Of a DNA stretch of 64,000 nucleotides, positions 34,701-49,700 are shown piece by piece; the first letter of the stretch is position 1; the number at the start of each line of letters is the position of its first letter. A program made the translations under genes and the position numbers. The notes under the pieces are model-generated. The model searched no databases. It saw nothing but the letters and a program-made list of their open reading frames with translations, and was not told the origin of the DNA. This stretch comes from Cololabis saira (lineage: Eukaryota; Chordata; Actinopteri; Beloniformes; Belonidae): positions 27,664,879-27,728,878 of the forward strand of contig NC_084596.1 in assembly GCF_033807715.1 (NCBI RefSeq). Reading direction: 5' to 3'.

Positions 34701-37700
34701 GATAAGTAGACACGGTTTGCATCTCACAGCTGATGCTGCTAGTTAAAGGGTTAAATGGTTCAAAAAATTAGTTTCAACACATCCGTCCCACTATGTGAAA
34801 CACTTAGTTCCAAGTGAAAGAGGGCCAAACCAAGCTTCTTACCCCTGTTATTGCCAAAGAACAGACTGCTGGAAGCCTATAATAAAATCCTCCTTACATA
34901 ACCCAATATATCAAATCTGAAAAGGCAACATTCTGGGACTTTTGTTAAAGCTTGTATGACAAGAGCGAGATTAACACCCTTCAACAGTGTCGCAGTGTCA
35001 CAGTGTTCACACATGCACAGATGCATCAGTACACTCTTTCTGACCTGTACAGCCCATAGGAAGTCCAAGCGCAGTTTGAGGTCAAGTTGCCTGGAGTGGA
35101 GGGACAGGGCACTGACAAAGAGCAACAGAGACAGGATGGGCTCATAGCCCCGTATGTGGAAGGACCCCCCACTGTGGAAGAGACCAAAACACAGCATTGG
35201 AGCAGACCACACAGAGGACTACGTAGGAGAGTTGACTGGACCCCCCACGGTGTTGACAGAGATCAGGAGTCAAGTTTTACTTTCAAAAAAACAAAATCTC
35301 ACTCAAGCATAACTGCATCCAAAAAAAATATTTTGCAAAAAGAAATCTTTATTCTAACAACCATAACAATTTCATCATCATTTTTCACTTTCACGTGTTG
35401 CAGCAGCACAGTTGGCCGGGCCCCTCAGTACCGAGCGAACATGGTCTTATCATCCAGCCCACATTGTCCTTTCAGGCCTCTGATTTGGAACTAATAAGCA
35501 TGTGTGCTGCTTCAAAGAGTGGAAAACGAAAGAGAGGTGTGGGCTGGAGACAAGAAAAGACTCCTCCACGCAGATACATCTCAGCACATGTGATGCAAAT
35601 GGCAACTAAATCCTCAAGATAAAATAAATCAGAACACAAAACTGTCAACATTCAAAACCAATCGCTGCCTCAGAAGCCTGAATTATGGAGTAGATGCACG
35701 GCGAACTGGATTATTGGAGTATTGTTGTCATGCAACTTCAGGAAACGACAGACATGTGAGACATGTTTGTTTGTGTGTGTTCTGGACCGTGTTTTGCAGT
35801 GAATCTCACCCTGCGTTCTTCCGGAAACCGCTGAGCTCCAGAACAGTGACATACAGCACCCCCAAAAGAAGCATCAGCGCCATCTTTGGCAACCAGGAGA
35901 CACGCAGGAAAAGTGCTAGGGTGAGAGTTCCCACCACGCAGGACAGAAAGGCGTAGCGGGCGCCGTCACACGGCAGCTCTGCCATAGTGTGATTAGCGCC
36001 GCTGTCCACGTCAATAATGATGATGGAACTGTTTGCGTTGGCACTACCCCACATCCAGGGCATGCAGCCCACCTGTCAGAGACAAAAGGGAAGAAACAAG
36101 CCCATACAAATTCATTCATTCAGATATAAAACAACCAAAAACCAGTCAGGACAGTGTGGAAAATGTGAAAACCAATTATCTGCAAATCTTAAACCCCTAA
36201 TTCAATGAAGTACAAAGACACTATTGAATTCTGAACAGAGAATTCAATACATCTTTTAATCTTAATGCACCAGTACCAGATGCTAGCTTTAAAATTATTT
36301 TCTGATAACACGTCTGACAGTTCCTCTCCTGTCTGGCCTAGAGTACATAGTGTTTATAAATTCCCCAAAATAATTCCTTGGGCCGCGGTACAGTTTTCCA
36401 CTTAACCTCATTCTAAGCCCCAGAGACGATGTGAGTGTTTCTGGATTTTGTTTGTATAAAGTTTTCATGATAGTGTTCCTGAGCTCATGCAGAGATTTCA
36501 ACTATAATGTTGTGTCCCTTGTGACCAGAGATTTCCCTGGGTTCTCTAAATCTTTTAATGATATTATGTACCATAGATGATGAAATCTCCGAACTCCCTT
36601 CAAATGCCCACACTGACTTTTGAACCTCCTCAAATCTTTTGAAAGAGCCATCCTCTTTGCTCGGTTTTTTCATGCTCAGTCTATTTAGTGAGATATGATT
36701 ACCTTCACTGCTTTAGATTACATTTGCGTTATACTTGCTTTGTACAAAAAGTTACAATTGTCTAGGGACAAATGCAGGGCATCAAATTTGTCTATGATAA
36801 ATGTCTTCAAGTACACTTAGACTCGTGATCTGTGGGTCAAACCAGGAACCTTTCTATTGGAAATCAACCCTCTCCATCAGTCCTACATATTGTGAAATGT
36901 CCCACAAGGCGTCATCTGCTGAAAACATCCGTACATTGTGGAAAGGAAAACATTTTGGGCTGCGCCATGGCTTGGTGGTTAGCACGGACTTACCACACAG
37001 CGAATCCTGGGAGGGGCCTTTCTGCGTTGAGTTTGCATGTCTTACAAGCGCTTGCATGAGTTTTACTCCAGGAACTCTCCAAATCCGAAAAACATGTGTG
37101 TAGGCCTCATTGGTGATTCTAAAGTGCCCATAGCAGTGATTGTACCTAATAAAGTGGTAACGCTACAGCAGGTGTATCGAATAAAGTGGTGTCACCACAA
37201 GAGTGTATGATATTAATCATCTACGAAATGTCATGGACACAGACTCAAATATTTATCTCTGCTTTTTTAAACTTACATATAGGGTGTAAATGTTTTGGAA
37301 GTTTTCATTTATCAATTTTTACAGTCTTAAGTGCCCACACCTTATTTATTTATCAAACCACTCTATGTAGCAATACCAATTCTGACCACATGGGGGCACA
37401 GAAATCTGCTGTGATAACAAAAGACCCACTGACAATACCGTGTTCATGAGTGGGGACATTTTGGCACATCTCATAATGCTATTCGTTGAGTCTTATGTCA
37501 GGAAATGACATGAACTTTATTGTGATATGCTGGCCCCATGTGGTCAGAAGTGGTATTGCTACATAGATTGGCTTTAATGCAGCCTTAAATTGCTTTCGTA
37601 TGCTCAATAATTAGTAAAACATCTTCATGAACAACACAAGTGATGGAGGGGATTATAATTAGCATGATTGTGGATTTAATCCTGAGCAATATATGAAAAC

Positions 37701-40700
37701 TGAAAAATCTAAGAATGGAAATGTCAGCCAACAGATACAATTCAGTGGCGCAAAGATCCCACCATCATATTCTGTTTAGTCTAGAAATAATAAAAAGTGT
37801 GTTTCATGCATAAATGTATGACTCCTTACTCACCACACAGGCCTGGGCCACAGCGTAGATTAAGAGCACTATGAGAAGACAGAGAGCAGTGCGAATCTGA
37901 ATGGTCAGGCACCCTGGAAAACACTGACAGGAGAAATAAAACAAAAATTAAAAACAAAAAAGAAAAGAAAACAATGCACATTCCATACAAGCAATACAAT
38001 AAAAGACCATTTGAGGAAAATAAATGAAATCAATTAAGAAGTAGGAGAGTGCAAGGGTTAGACAATACTTCCTAAAAGTAATCAAATAGTCCTTGAAATG
38101 GAGTTGTAACTGATCATTTCATGTGAAAAACCTCCTTTTTATTGCTTTAATATAAGTGAGATAAAATGGACCCTCCCTCATATAATGTGAGAAATGCTAA
38201 AAGAGCTTGTGGGTTTACCTGTACTCTAGTAATATGCAGGTACATGATACAAGCTACTAGGAAACAGATGCAGAAGACGAGTAGGACAAGTACCACTGTG
38301 CCCCTAAGTGGAAAAAAACAAAAACAGAAGCGATTATAACCTGTGAATATTTAAAGGTGAACAATAGCAATGAGAATGGAATGAGAATAAGATGAGTTTT
38401 ACGTACTGTGGTATAATGAGAAGATAAACAAGGCCAAACAAGGCAGCTAGGATGAGAGAAAGGACCACTGCACTGGTGAAGTTCTCATCAGGAACCTGGT
38501 GGTACTGATGCCAGACACCAGACGGGATTGAGTGGCAAAATACAGAACATGATCATATTTGATCACTGACATCTAACTGATCATGTGCAGTGTCATGCAC
38601 GCCTCACCCTCTGCTCGCGCTCAGAGCACTTATACATAAGTGTGAGGAAGTTGAGGTCTGCCGTGTCTGACTCGGTCTGGCGGGCCTCAATCAGGCGTCC
38701 GATGTAGCGGTTGACCCGGGTTCTGGGGCTACTCTGGATCAAGTTAGCCTGGTTAGCGTTGGTGCGGTTCCTCAGCTTCTGTGGAGCCGTTCGCATGGCC
38801 CTCCGCTGGCGGGGTGAAAAAACAATATTCACAGCACAGTTGATACTTTAGTGCCCTAGGGTTGCCACCCGTCCCGTAAAATACGGAATTGTCCTTTATT
38901 TGAGAAAAAAATGTTGTGTCCCGTATTGAACTAATACGGGACACGATTTGTACCGTATTTTCATTAACTTTTACACCATATTCTTGTTGAATTATTGAAA
39001 TAAATGAACCTTTACACCATATTCTAGTTGAATTATTGAAATAAATTAACTTTTACACCATATTCTAGTTGAATTATTGAAATAAATGAACCTTTACACC
39101 ATATTCTAGTTGAATTATTGAAATAAATTAACTTTTACACCATATTCTAGTTGAATTATTGAAATAAATTAACTTTTACACCATATTCTTCACCTGTAGG
39201 CTATATTATACATCTTGGCTGATATTGACATACGTAGCATAGGAGGATATTTCAGTTGCTAGCATGGTTGGCTGTCTGTACAGTCATGCAAGTTCAATGC
39301 TATTAAAGCACTTTAAACTTTAAATCAAAGCATTTCGTTTTTTCATATAAAATAAACACATTTTTATTCAGTTTAGAAGTTTTGGGGCTTTTTTTTTGGC
39401 TCCTGTGCTGCTGAAATCAGGGCGTCCCTTATTTCTATTTCTGAAAGGTGGCAACCCCTATAGTGCCCTTTATTCTATATTCTTTTAAGTCCGATCAGAT
39501 TAAGAGCAAGGGTCAATCGCGGTCAACAATAAACACTGGCAGCTGATTATATTTTCAAATGAGAACATTGCCTTCATACTTAACTTCATCAACATGTTTA
39601 AGTGTAGTCAGCAGTCTTTCTGTCTCTGGTCATGTTTTCTCTGTCTGCCTCTGCACTCCTCCCAGCTTGTCTTTATCATAATCCTTCCGTCTTTCCTTCC
39701 GCGCTTCTGTTTATCTTACCATCTTCTGTGTTGCCTTACTCCTTTTTTTTCTACCCCCATCTCTGACATTTGTTGTGGGTTATTTATGAGGCTCCAACAC
39801 AGCAGACTGCAGATCGCAACTTGCCTTTTATGTCACATGTTGTACTTTACTGTATAGAACTAAAAAATGCTGTTCATTCACCACCTTCATGCATTGAATG
39901 CAGTCTCTGCACTGTGGGCACGAGTGTGTGTGGTCTGACTGGAAAAATTACCAGCTCAAAAAAGAAAAAAGAAAAAGAAAAAAGCTGATGCAGACTGTCA
40001 GACTTTTTTCATTTAGCACAAATTTGCCTTTTGCACAAAAAGTAATCCCAAGATCAGCTACTATGTGATTTTTTTTTGGTTGTTTTATTTATTTTTTTAT
40101 GATTGAAATAACTCCCCATATGCTAGGTATGAACCTTTTTTGAGCAGCCACAGTCTGATAACTGCATCACAAATGCATATACTGCACTCATGTCAAATCT
40201 GTGCTTAAAACAGCTGGAGCATGAAAGCAGGGCTGTGTGGCTGCCGGGCCACACAATTTCTTTACATACGCACAAGGTCAATAAGCTCTTTGACAGATGG
40301 CTAGCCTGCCAAAAGCGTACAGTATGATGGACGAAAAATTATTAATTGGTCTCTGTTAGGGCCAATATACTGTACTGATCTTTCCACCAAGACATACTTT
40401 TTGTAATAATACAGAATCCATAAGTGTCCAACGTATAGCACATAAAACTTTAATGAGTAACGATTTGCTGTCAAAACAGAATCCAAGTAATATATTTAAA
40501 TGTGTGTTATGGGAATTTTGGTATTTAGAAGAAAAAGAAGACTGACTCACTTTAAGGAACATTCAGGAATCGAATTCAGTCAAAGAAGCCCCTAAAAAGG
40601 ATTTTCACTATTGCAGGAAACTCCGGATCATTTGTCTTTTTGCAAACCACAGCACAAACAAACAAAGACAGACAGCAGGGTTTTATACCTTATCACCATC

Positions 40701-43700
40701 CTCGCAGTTCATGACATTGGAGAAGGGAATCTCAGCCTTGAACATCTTCCTGCAGTGCATGAGCTGCACTAGCAAGTAGCACACAGTTTTGAACTTCATC
40801 TTTTTGGCGGGCTTTATATCCGAAAGAATCAACCCTGGGAATATCTGTCACCAGATAAGAAATGAGAAGACGAGTGAAATCATGATTCCCAGTGATACAA
40901 TGATAAACTGTACAGGTATGGAACAGTATGAACAGCCACACATGCAGAATTTGAATAGAAAGTGGTTAAAATGAGGTAGGTCAATCCATGAAGGCGATTT
41001 ATATAATATTAGGACTCTGCTGCTCCAAAGCAGTTCTTAAAAAAAAGAGTGAAGAAGATAAAGCATATGTTGAAGGGCTGGAAGAGGAAATTGTGTGTCC
41101 TCCGCAACATCTGTGCTCTTTTTGAGGTCTGTCCACAAGCAGGCATAGCTGTCCCTGAGCCGTGTCTTTCATAAAACTGGACCATCAGCTATATTAAGAG
41201 GATTAGCAAAGTCGCTTATCAGGCAAAACAAACAAATAAATAAATAACTGGAATCCCAGAGGTTCACATGAGGAGCCATGGAACCAATATGCAAGCCTAT
41301 CTTGCATAACATGAAAAACCTGCTGTCAAAACCATAAAAAAAGAGGATAGGAGAGTTTGACCTCTTTGTAGCTCCATTGATATAAGTTAACATACTGCAG
41401 ATGGTTTGCGGAGGTGTGTATTATACTTTCTAGATATATTACAACCAAATACAGGTGTTGATCAATGTAATTAATTGAAAAAAGATCATATTTTGCTCTA
41501 ATTTTTACGTTTTATTCTCGCACATATACATTGTTCAACATATGATACCTTCCGTCGGTGAGATGGCACAATAAAGAAGGTTTCTATTTCATGTTTTTGG
41601 AGAAAGGGGTTCCTTTCGTGACCATTTCCAGGCTCCACCTCGTAGTCTCCGTTTAGGCACTCAAGTGTTGATCTGGTGATGTGAACTTTCCTGTGGATCA
41701 GAGATAGTAAGATTAATATAAAGTGCAGTTAGTCCCACACGGCTCCACAGCTCAGGCATGAACAGTTCTGCACAGAAAGAGAAGATCAAAGCAAGCTGGG
41801 AATTTTACTCCAGCTGGGTTTTTTTCTATCATGAAAAGATGAAAAAGCATTTTTTTAAACAGTCAACGACAAATGTCGAATTTCCCGAACTTTTAAATTA
41901 ATCAGCTTTTCCCATTATTTCTCTTCTTTTTTAACCCATTATGATCAATTACAGTATGTTCCCCAGAGCCCTATGAATGAGGTTTACAGGCTGCACTATT
42001 AGAGGACATATTTTCTCTTTTAAATTTCACTTTAGATTTACTTCTTGTTACCTCTAAGATGTTCTGTTGTTTTTGTTTCATTAAGGCCATATACATACAT
42101 ACATCTTATCTTACAGTAGTTCCTCATCTTTGCAAAGTAATCTTAGCCCTATCCCAAATTGTTTCAGCTCATTCAAATAGACATTAACCTTGTTCCCTTA
42201 ACAAATACAGTATTCAAAAGAATTAAGTAGATTTATGTTTTTTTTACAATATTCCTCAGAATATTAATACGATCAGTATCTCATGTACTCAGAAAAGGCT
42301 CCCACTGCCTGAAGCTAAAAAGAAAAAGAAAAAAACCCAAGGGCACTATGCTTCCAATGGCTATCCTTCCACCAGCTGTGCTTCCCCCAGATATGCTTGG
42401 AAGTGTTTCTGTGTGTGTGCTCTAGTAGTGTGGAAGTTAGCGTCTCTCTTCAGATCAGCATCCACCACCTATGCTGGTTTCTTTACTTTTTGTCATGTTG
42501 ATATCACTTCTTCCCAAGAACTTAAGATGAGTCTCTCTCGATCGAATGTTGAAGCAACACAACTGAGTCCATTAAGATTAAAATCTTAATCCCTCAATTG
42601 AGGTCTGAATGCTAATTGATGCAAGTCACTTGAGGGGTTATAATTTTGACCACTGAAATGTTCACTGCATTTTGTATAAAGTTAATTTATTTATGTATGT
42701 TCTAGTTTAAAATTAACCTAAGAATAATTATACTATGTAAAGTTTTATATATGTCTTAGGCAAAGCAGAATGATAGAAATGTCCAAAGCTTTTACGGTTT
42801 AAAATGTTCTTTACTGACCCTGGTAGTCCACCAGCTTCCATCACATTGGCCAGCGTAACATCATTTGACCAAACGTCATACTGCCATTTCCTGAGGCCCA
42901 GCACACCACATAGGACTCGACCGGTGTGCAAGCCCACGCGCATGTTAAGATTGACTTCTGTGGCCTCAGCTACTGAACTGAAGGGACAAGACATAGGGAG
43001 AGAGGGTTTGAACTCGTAAGCTACAACACAAGATAAATAAAACATTTTTAAAAAGCAGCATGTAGGCCATGCACAAAATAAAAACACTGACAATACATTA
43101 TAATGTTAGTGCATCGATAGAGTCAGGTAACTGAATGTATACTTATAACTCATAATTATTATTAGGGCCCGAGCACTGACAGTGCGAAGGCCCTATTGTA
43201 TCTATAGGAATTTTTTTTCCCCCTCGTTTTTATTTTTCTTCTTCCGACGAAATGAGGGCCTCTTTGCCCCCCTAAACGTGCCCCAAAAGTCACCAAATTT
43301 TGCACGCAAGCCAGGCCTGGCGAAAAATGTGATATTTAATGGTTTGCATTAATGGCTCAACAGCGCCTCCTAGAAAACTTTGTGCCTAAGCCCCACTATA
43401 CGGTTTGACGTACATGCACGAAAATCGGTACACACCTGTATCATGTGGCAACTTAAAAAAAAGTGTCTTGGAGCCATGGCCCAAACCGAACAGGAAGTCG
43501 GCCATTTTGACTTAAAGTTATAGTATGCAATGTTTGAGAGCTAGCAAGATTTGAAAGTGGCACCTCCTCTAAGCCATGTAATGTAAAAACTCTAACCAAT
43601 CTGTTTCATTCGGTCCGAATGAAACAGATTGGTCCAGGACCAGAGGCTTAGCCCCCCGTAGCCTACGCCGTAGCCTACACCGTAACTGTGGCTCTAGAGC

Positions 43701-46700
43701 CTGCAGCGCACCGCCAGCCGCTCTCCGCTCTCTGCTCTCCACTCTCGCCGGGATGGAGACGCCGGTGGGCAGGATGCACGTTTGGGTGGGCACAGCCCAC
43801 CCCTGCCCTCCCCTAAAACCGGCCTCGCTTACAGGTGAATGAGATATGGGGTAGTTTTGTTGAAAATGTGCTGTCCAAAATGTCCTGGAAAACTGGACTC
43901 CTGCAAATGCGCGTTCCCCAAAGTTTGTGGGGGCGTGGTTTTGGACGGAGCGCTGACGGGAGGGGGAGGAGGAGGCGGGGCTTAGAGGAGGTGCCACTTT
44001 CAAATCTTGTTAGCTCTCTAAAATCATGGATAATACCTTTAATCGTGTAATTTTGGCGCAATTTATGCCATTCCTTCGGCAGTTAATGTTGCCCGAACCG
44101 AACAGGTTGTGATAAAGACATGACCTTCATTGGCCTGAATTAGCCCCGCCCGTTCTTCTGATTGGTCGATATCTGATAGTCCCTATTTTCTGGCATAACT
44201 TTTGAATGGTTTGACATAGACTCGTGGGTGGTGTCATCGGACTCGGTTTTGAGTCCTTGAACATAATTGCTGCAAATTAGCCCCGCCTCTTCATCTGATT
44301 GGTCGATATCTGATAGTTCCTACTTTCTGCCATAACTTTTGAATGGTTTGATATAGAGAGTCGTGGGTGCTGTCATCCGCTAAATGTCCAGGCCTGAAGA
44401 ATCTACATGCAAGTCATACAAGCTTCCACTGCAGCATGCCTGAACATGCACAAGGGTACGAGGGCCCGTTCATCGCTGCTTGCAGCTTTAATTATTATTA
44501 TGATTGAAAATGAAATACATTTTTTCTTAATCCGTTGCAATCTGAATCTATGACATCCAAGGTCTGATGGACTCAATATAAAAATCTTAATGGAAGAATA
44601 CAGTCTCTAATGATATTCACTCTATATATAGACATCTTTATCTGTGACAATGTGGCAAAGGAACAAGTACTATTGAGAAATGTTGATTGATCTATTATTC
44701 TAAAATAGACTCAGTACAACAACGAAGGCTAAACTCACTATTTCTACTTTACCTATGATGAGAGAAAAGCGTAATCTTTATGGACAGACTCCCAGTCATG
44801 TCAGAAAAGTGTGTCAATGTGCTGTGTTTCAGTTTCCAACTTTCCCTAGGGTTCTCTATCAACTTGCACATCACACAGGTTATGCAAGGAAAGGCACCTT
44901 TTAGCTCATAAGAAAAAATACATTTTATTTTCTACACTAAAACCTTTTCTCTTTGTTTGGGTAATTATCTTATTTTTCATCAGCTCAATAGTGTAATATG
45001 CAGTTAAATACTTCTTTTCACTACATTTTAATGTAACGGGGATGGAAATTGGGAAAATGTGAAATGCATCATTTTACGATGCATTTCCACAGATTGTTTA
45101 GTTCGACAGAAGTTTAATTTAATCTTCTACTCAACACACTTTCCTGTTGACTCGTTTCGCTCTGAATACGTTACCTTGTTTGGTGCCCTGATTGGTCGTA
45201 GCGCTAACCAACTGTGTGCAGTTTGATAAACAACCGTTGGTACCGCCCCTTTCATGGGGAGACCCAACGGATCCTTTTTGATTCTCAACACCTGGTTCTA
45301 TTCCCTGCTGCAAAGGTATTGCCTTCCACAGTTTCACCACACTAAAGTTAGCGTTTCATAGCTGTCAATTCTGCAAATATTAATGCATGACACCTTTTCT
45401 CCACCCCATACATGGCTCACAAACGGTAAACAGTTTTCACGATCTGAAGCTAGGAATTGGAAGTGAACTTCTCAGTTTGTCATCTGGATTGTGACAGAAA
45501 CTATATGTCTTTTCAAAAGTGAAAGTGACCTGCCATCGATGCCTGTGAAGACAGTACACAAACTCCTTGTGTCACAACAATGGAGGAATTTTCTGTTATC
45601 ATCCTGCTCCCTGGTGTGATAAAATATAATAGAAAGAAAAACACCCCATCCCAAGTGGACATAATCAAGTAAATGATTATAATAGTCATCATAATGCATG
45701 ACTCACAAAGTCTGTTAGAATCTCTCTTATCACTCCTGACAGTGCTGCTGTGGGCAGTTACTGCGCCTAGATGGTGGCGCTTCGCCAAAATAAAGTTCCT
45801 CATATTTATTTGTTAATAAGATTGTTGCATCTTGTTTTAGATAGTTGTGTCTACACATGATAAATGTTCAAGTCACAACATGCAAATAAGGCAAAATATT
45901 AGGATGTTTATTCTGTCACTTTAGCTATATCTATGATTCCACTTCAAGCGACTATGGTATGATAGTTTACCGGGGGCTTTGTTAGACAGGGTTTTTGGAT
46001 TACCATGGAGGAAAGAAAGATGTATGTCTTAACAAACTCCCAGACTTTACCCAACTGCCGTGTTGAGTATTCACTATGCTTACAATGAAATAAATGTTCC
46101 TTTAGAATGTGAGTGACTGTTTGGAGTTATAAAGTAGAAAAAAAACTAAACAAGAAGGCTCACGTGATAGTATCAATCATATCCAGACCCATTTCCACAC
46201 AGCAGTGAGCGTGGTCAGTCTTGGGTTGGGTCAGGCCGGACACGCAGTAGTAACAGTCCCCCAGGATCTTAATCCTGCGACAGTGGTTCTCCTGTCAATC
46301 ACAAAGACAGATTCAAGAAAATAAATTGTTATCCCCTTGAGGAGAGGGATCAATGAGTAAAACCTGGTGAGTGACAAATGTTGTCCTCTAGTGACTGGTT
46401 TTTAATCTGAAAAGGAGCAACTATGACTCACAGAGCTGAGAAATCATAAAAACATTGTCAAGTGTCGCTCAGCTTTATAACAAAGAACACAATTGCCTCT
46501 CTGACCAGTGGGATTTGGTGATACACTTATATTTAGGTAGAGTTTCCTAAAGTATCTAACTAAGGCTTCAAACCTCTTTTATTGATTTGAGAAAGTATCA
46601 AAATTATTTGTTCCACTTGCTATTTACATTTCAAAGAAAAAAAAACTGTTGATAGACTTTGCTTATACTCATAAATTAACCATAATTGAATATGTAGTTA

Positions 46701-49700
46701 AAACCACTGTTGTTGATCGTCAACATAAACATTTAAAAGTTTAAAACCAGGCATCACAAAGTTAACTTTTTACCAACCATACTTGGGTGGATAGGAAGCG
46801 TAAAATGGTCTCTAAGTAAGAGTCGTAATTCAAAATAAAACATTTATAAGCCTCCCACAATTGCTTATATATGTTTCCTGGTTTTTACATCTTTTTTTTT
46901 CTTCTTCTTGAAGAATTGTAACCACACCAAACAGATCCAACGGCGCAACAGATCAGTCTCACTTTAGGGAATAAGGTGAGTCACTCACTCTTTGCAACAA
47001 TAAGCGGTGGCATGAAAAGACAGCTTACAAATATAACCCATCATTAGAGGATATGAGCAACAGACATTCATTTTACCAGGGAGACCAGGTTACTGTGGGC
47101 GCCTCCTCATAAGCCTTCATTGTTTCCATGGAGGTAATGGGATTGCTGCCCATGCATGTGAAGAGCACAAAGACTCATAATTATGCACGTTGGTGGGCAC
47201 AAGACAAGACGGAAGCTCTATTTTTAACGTGGAAGCCATGTGAGTTACAGCGTGGCGAGATAGCCGGGGCTCGTTAGCAGCAGCATTTTGCCTCAGGTGG
47301 GTTTACCTGCTGTGGCTTCTGAGCGCTCTGTGGTGTGAAGGCTGCTCACGAGGAATATATTCTTAGAGTCAAACTTGCACAGAAAAGCGCTACATTATAT
47401 GATATAGATGCTGAGCAGCTCTTTCGACCGGAGACGGATCATTTCTAAAAAAAAACATTATCCTGAAGGTCAACTTTGAACGTTAACATATAACTGATTA
47501 GTACGCTGAACTAAATCTATTGATGGGGTTAATACCACTGCGCAACAGTATGTCAAAGTTCATGACACAGGTTATGTTTCTGTTTCTCTAAATACATGGG
47601 TAGAAAATTAGCTGACATCTAAATCACATATAATTTGAAAAAAGTCAAAATGTTCCGCAAGACTTGGGTATTTTTTTACTTCATGCAGTTTAAGTAAAAG
47701 AAAAAAAAAAACGAAGTCACACCACACCATTCCTGCTTTGTGTGGGCAAGTGTGTTAATATGTTGAGGCAGTCCAAGTTGGGAGTTTGTTTCTTTTGTTT
47801 TTTTTTTACTGTTGCTGTGCTTTAATTTTGATTCTCTAAAGCACTTTGTGTAGCAAAAGTTGTATGAAAAGTGCTATACAAATAAAGTTTGATTGATGCA
47901 CTTAATTGAGTATGTGAACATTTTTGAGCTCTGAGATCATTGTGTTAATATCTCAGAACTTAAGTTTGTCTTGGCTATAACTTGATTAAAATGTTGACAG
48001 GAGAAGTCAGGTCTGAAACATTTCAAAGTTTTATAATTACAGTACTTTGATTCTTCAATCCTTCTACTAGCAGTTCATAGTCGTAGACTGTTTTCATTGC
48101 TACCTTACACTCTAAACATTTGAAAGAGATATGAAATTTTTGTCTATTTGAAAGGAAATCATAATTTATGAAGAACGTGTGAAGTAAAGGTAAAGAAGAG
48201 CCAAAAAACTTTAAGAAAAGTTGTGGGTCTGCTAAGATAAATAAAAACCCATACTTGGCTGCAGGTTTACTAGATTCTGAAGTGGTTTGGCACTTTTCTC
48301 TTGTACAACCACTACCGTACCAACATGATCTCACTGGAAGAGTCTAGCCTCATCAACGACTGCAATATCAACAAAAACACTGCATACCAGTTCTCAAGCA
48401 TGGAGGTGAAGTGGTAATAATTTAGTATGGGGGAGTATTCTAAAGTCAAATGTGAAGCCATCTGTTTGACAGGTAAAGCTTCCGAAATGAAGTTATGGAC
48501 AGAACAATGATTTTATACCAGTATGTGTACAACAGAATGGCTGAAAACTAAGAAAATGTAAAAACAATGTTTCAAAGAAAGGTGAGTCAAAATTCCTTGA
48601 AGAATTATGAGAAATTGATTATCTAAGTCTTAAACTTAAAACTTCCAAGAGGGTGCAGTGTCTTTCTGACATGAATTAACCTGTGACCTTTTCAAATTAA
48701 AAGCTTCACTACTCTGACAATTAACTTCCTTCCGTAGAATTTAAACAGGTGTTATTTTATTAAATCATTTTTAGCATGCATGATTTCTATATTCAAAACA
48801 AACAAAAACAAACTTAGTACTTATTCCTCAACATCAAATTTTTGTTGTTGTTGTTGGGTTTTTTTTTTTTTTTCCAAATCTCAGGAACTGAAAATTAGGC
48901 TTAAAATGTGTTTCACCTTAATTGTTCGCTCATCTTTTTAGTCATTCTTACGATGTTTGTTTGTGTCTAACTTTCATCCGAAAACAGTTCTCTACAGGGT
49001 AAGTTTGGGGTAACTAGACAGATTGGTGCAGTAGCAGATGGCACTATGGTGAAGCATGGCTGAAGCTACAGGAAGAAGGGAAAGCCCTGGTACTTAAACA
49101 GTCTCCTACACTTTATTTTTTCTTTTGCTAATCTGCTGTGTGAGGGCTTAGGAGCTGATTCAGACCCGAGCAGGATTACCACCGTCACGTGACTGAAGCC
49201 CTGTGGGCAATCTGGGTGGTCATGGGACTAGAAAGATAGACAGAGAAATGTACTGCATAAGAGACAGGTAGCTTTTGGCAACTATTCACAATTCAATTTA
49301 AAGGGGAAGTAGAAAAGGCAATATTAAGATATTAAGATCAGAACTTATTACAAGCACCACCCTCGAGAGTCTGGTGCCTTTGTTTTGCCCACAGTACAGT
49401 CATATACTTGTACCCATTCTAACTAGCAAAGCATTCAGTGTACACAGACAAACAGAGGGAGACAAGATGGAAGAGAAAACGACACAATACCGGGAGGGGG
49501 AACATCCAATAAATGATAATGAAGAAAAGGATGAGCCAGCTGGGAGTAGCGGTTCATTTCCTCCAAGTTCCCAAAGGAGAGAGCAGAACACACTGTGCTT
49601 TTCCTACTGATACAAAAAGCAAAGCTCACTGCTCTGTTTTTGGGACTGAAGACAGGGACTTCTACTCCTCCAACGTGAGGGTGAAAGGCATAAGATAAGA

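Larger units (their letters stand above)
43164..44490 (+). mobile_element. Non-coding (ATT)n-flanked repeat element, copy B
   Basis: Same ends as copy A (9998-11417): agggcccgagcac at the left, agggcccgttcatcgctgc and ttgcagcttta at the right, with ATT units on both sides. It shares the internal units (ggtttgacgtacatgcacg, aggaagtcggccattttga, aacttttgaatggtttgac). It lies in adcy1 intron 5 and is split by the element at 43516-44038. Without that insert it is about 800 bp. Confidence 0.7.

Noticed and set aside
43569..44003. 144-codon minus-strand frame in the nested element
   Set aside because: Lies across the inverted-repeat ends and the hairpin; no transposase motif, so treated as chance.
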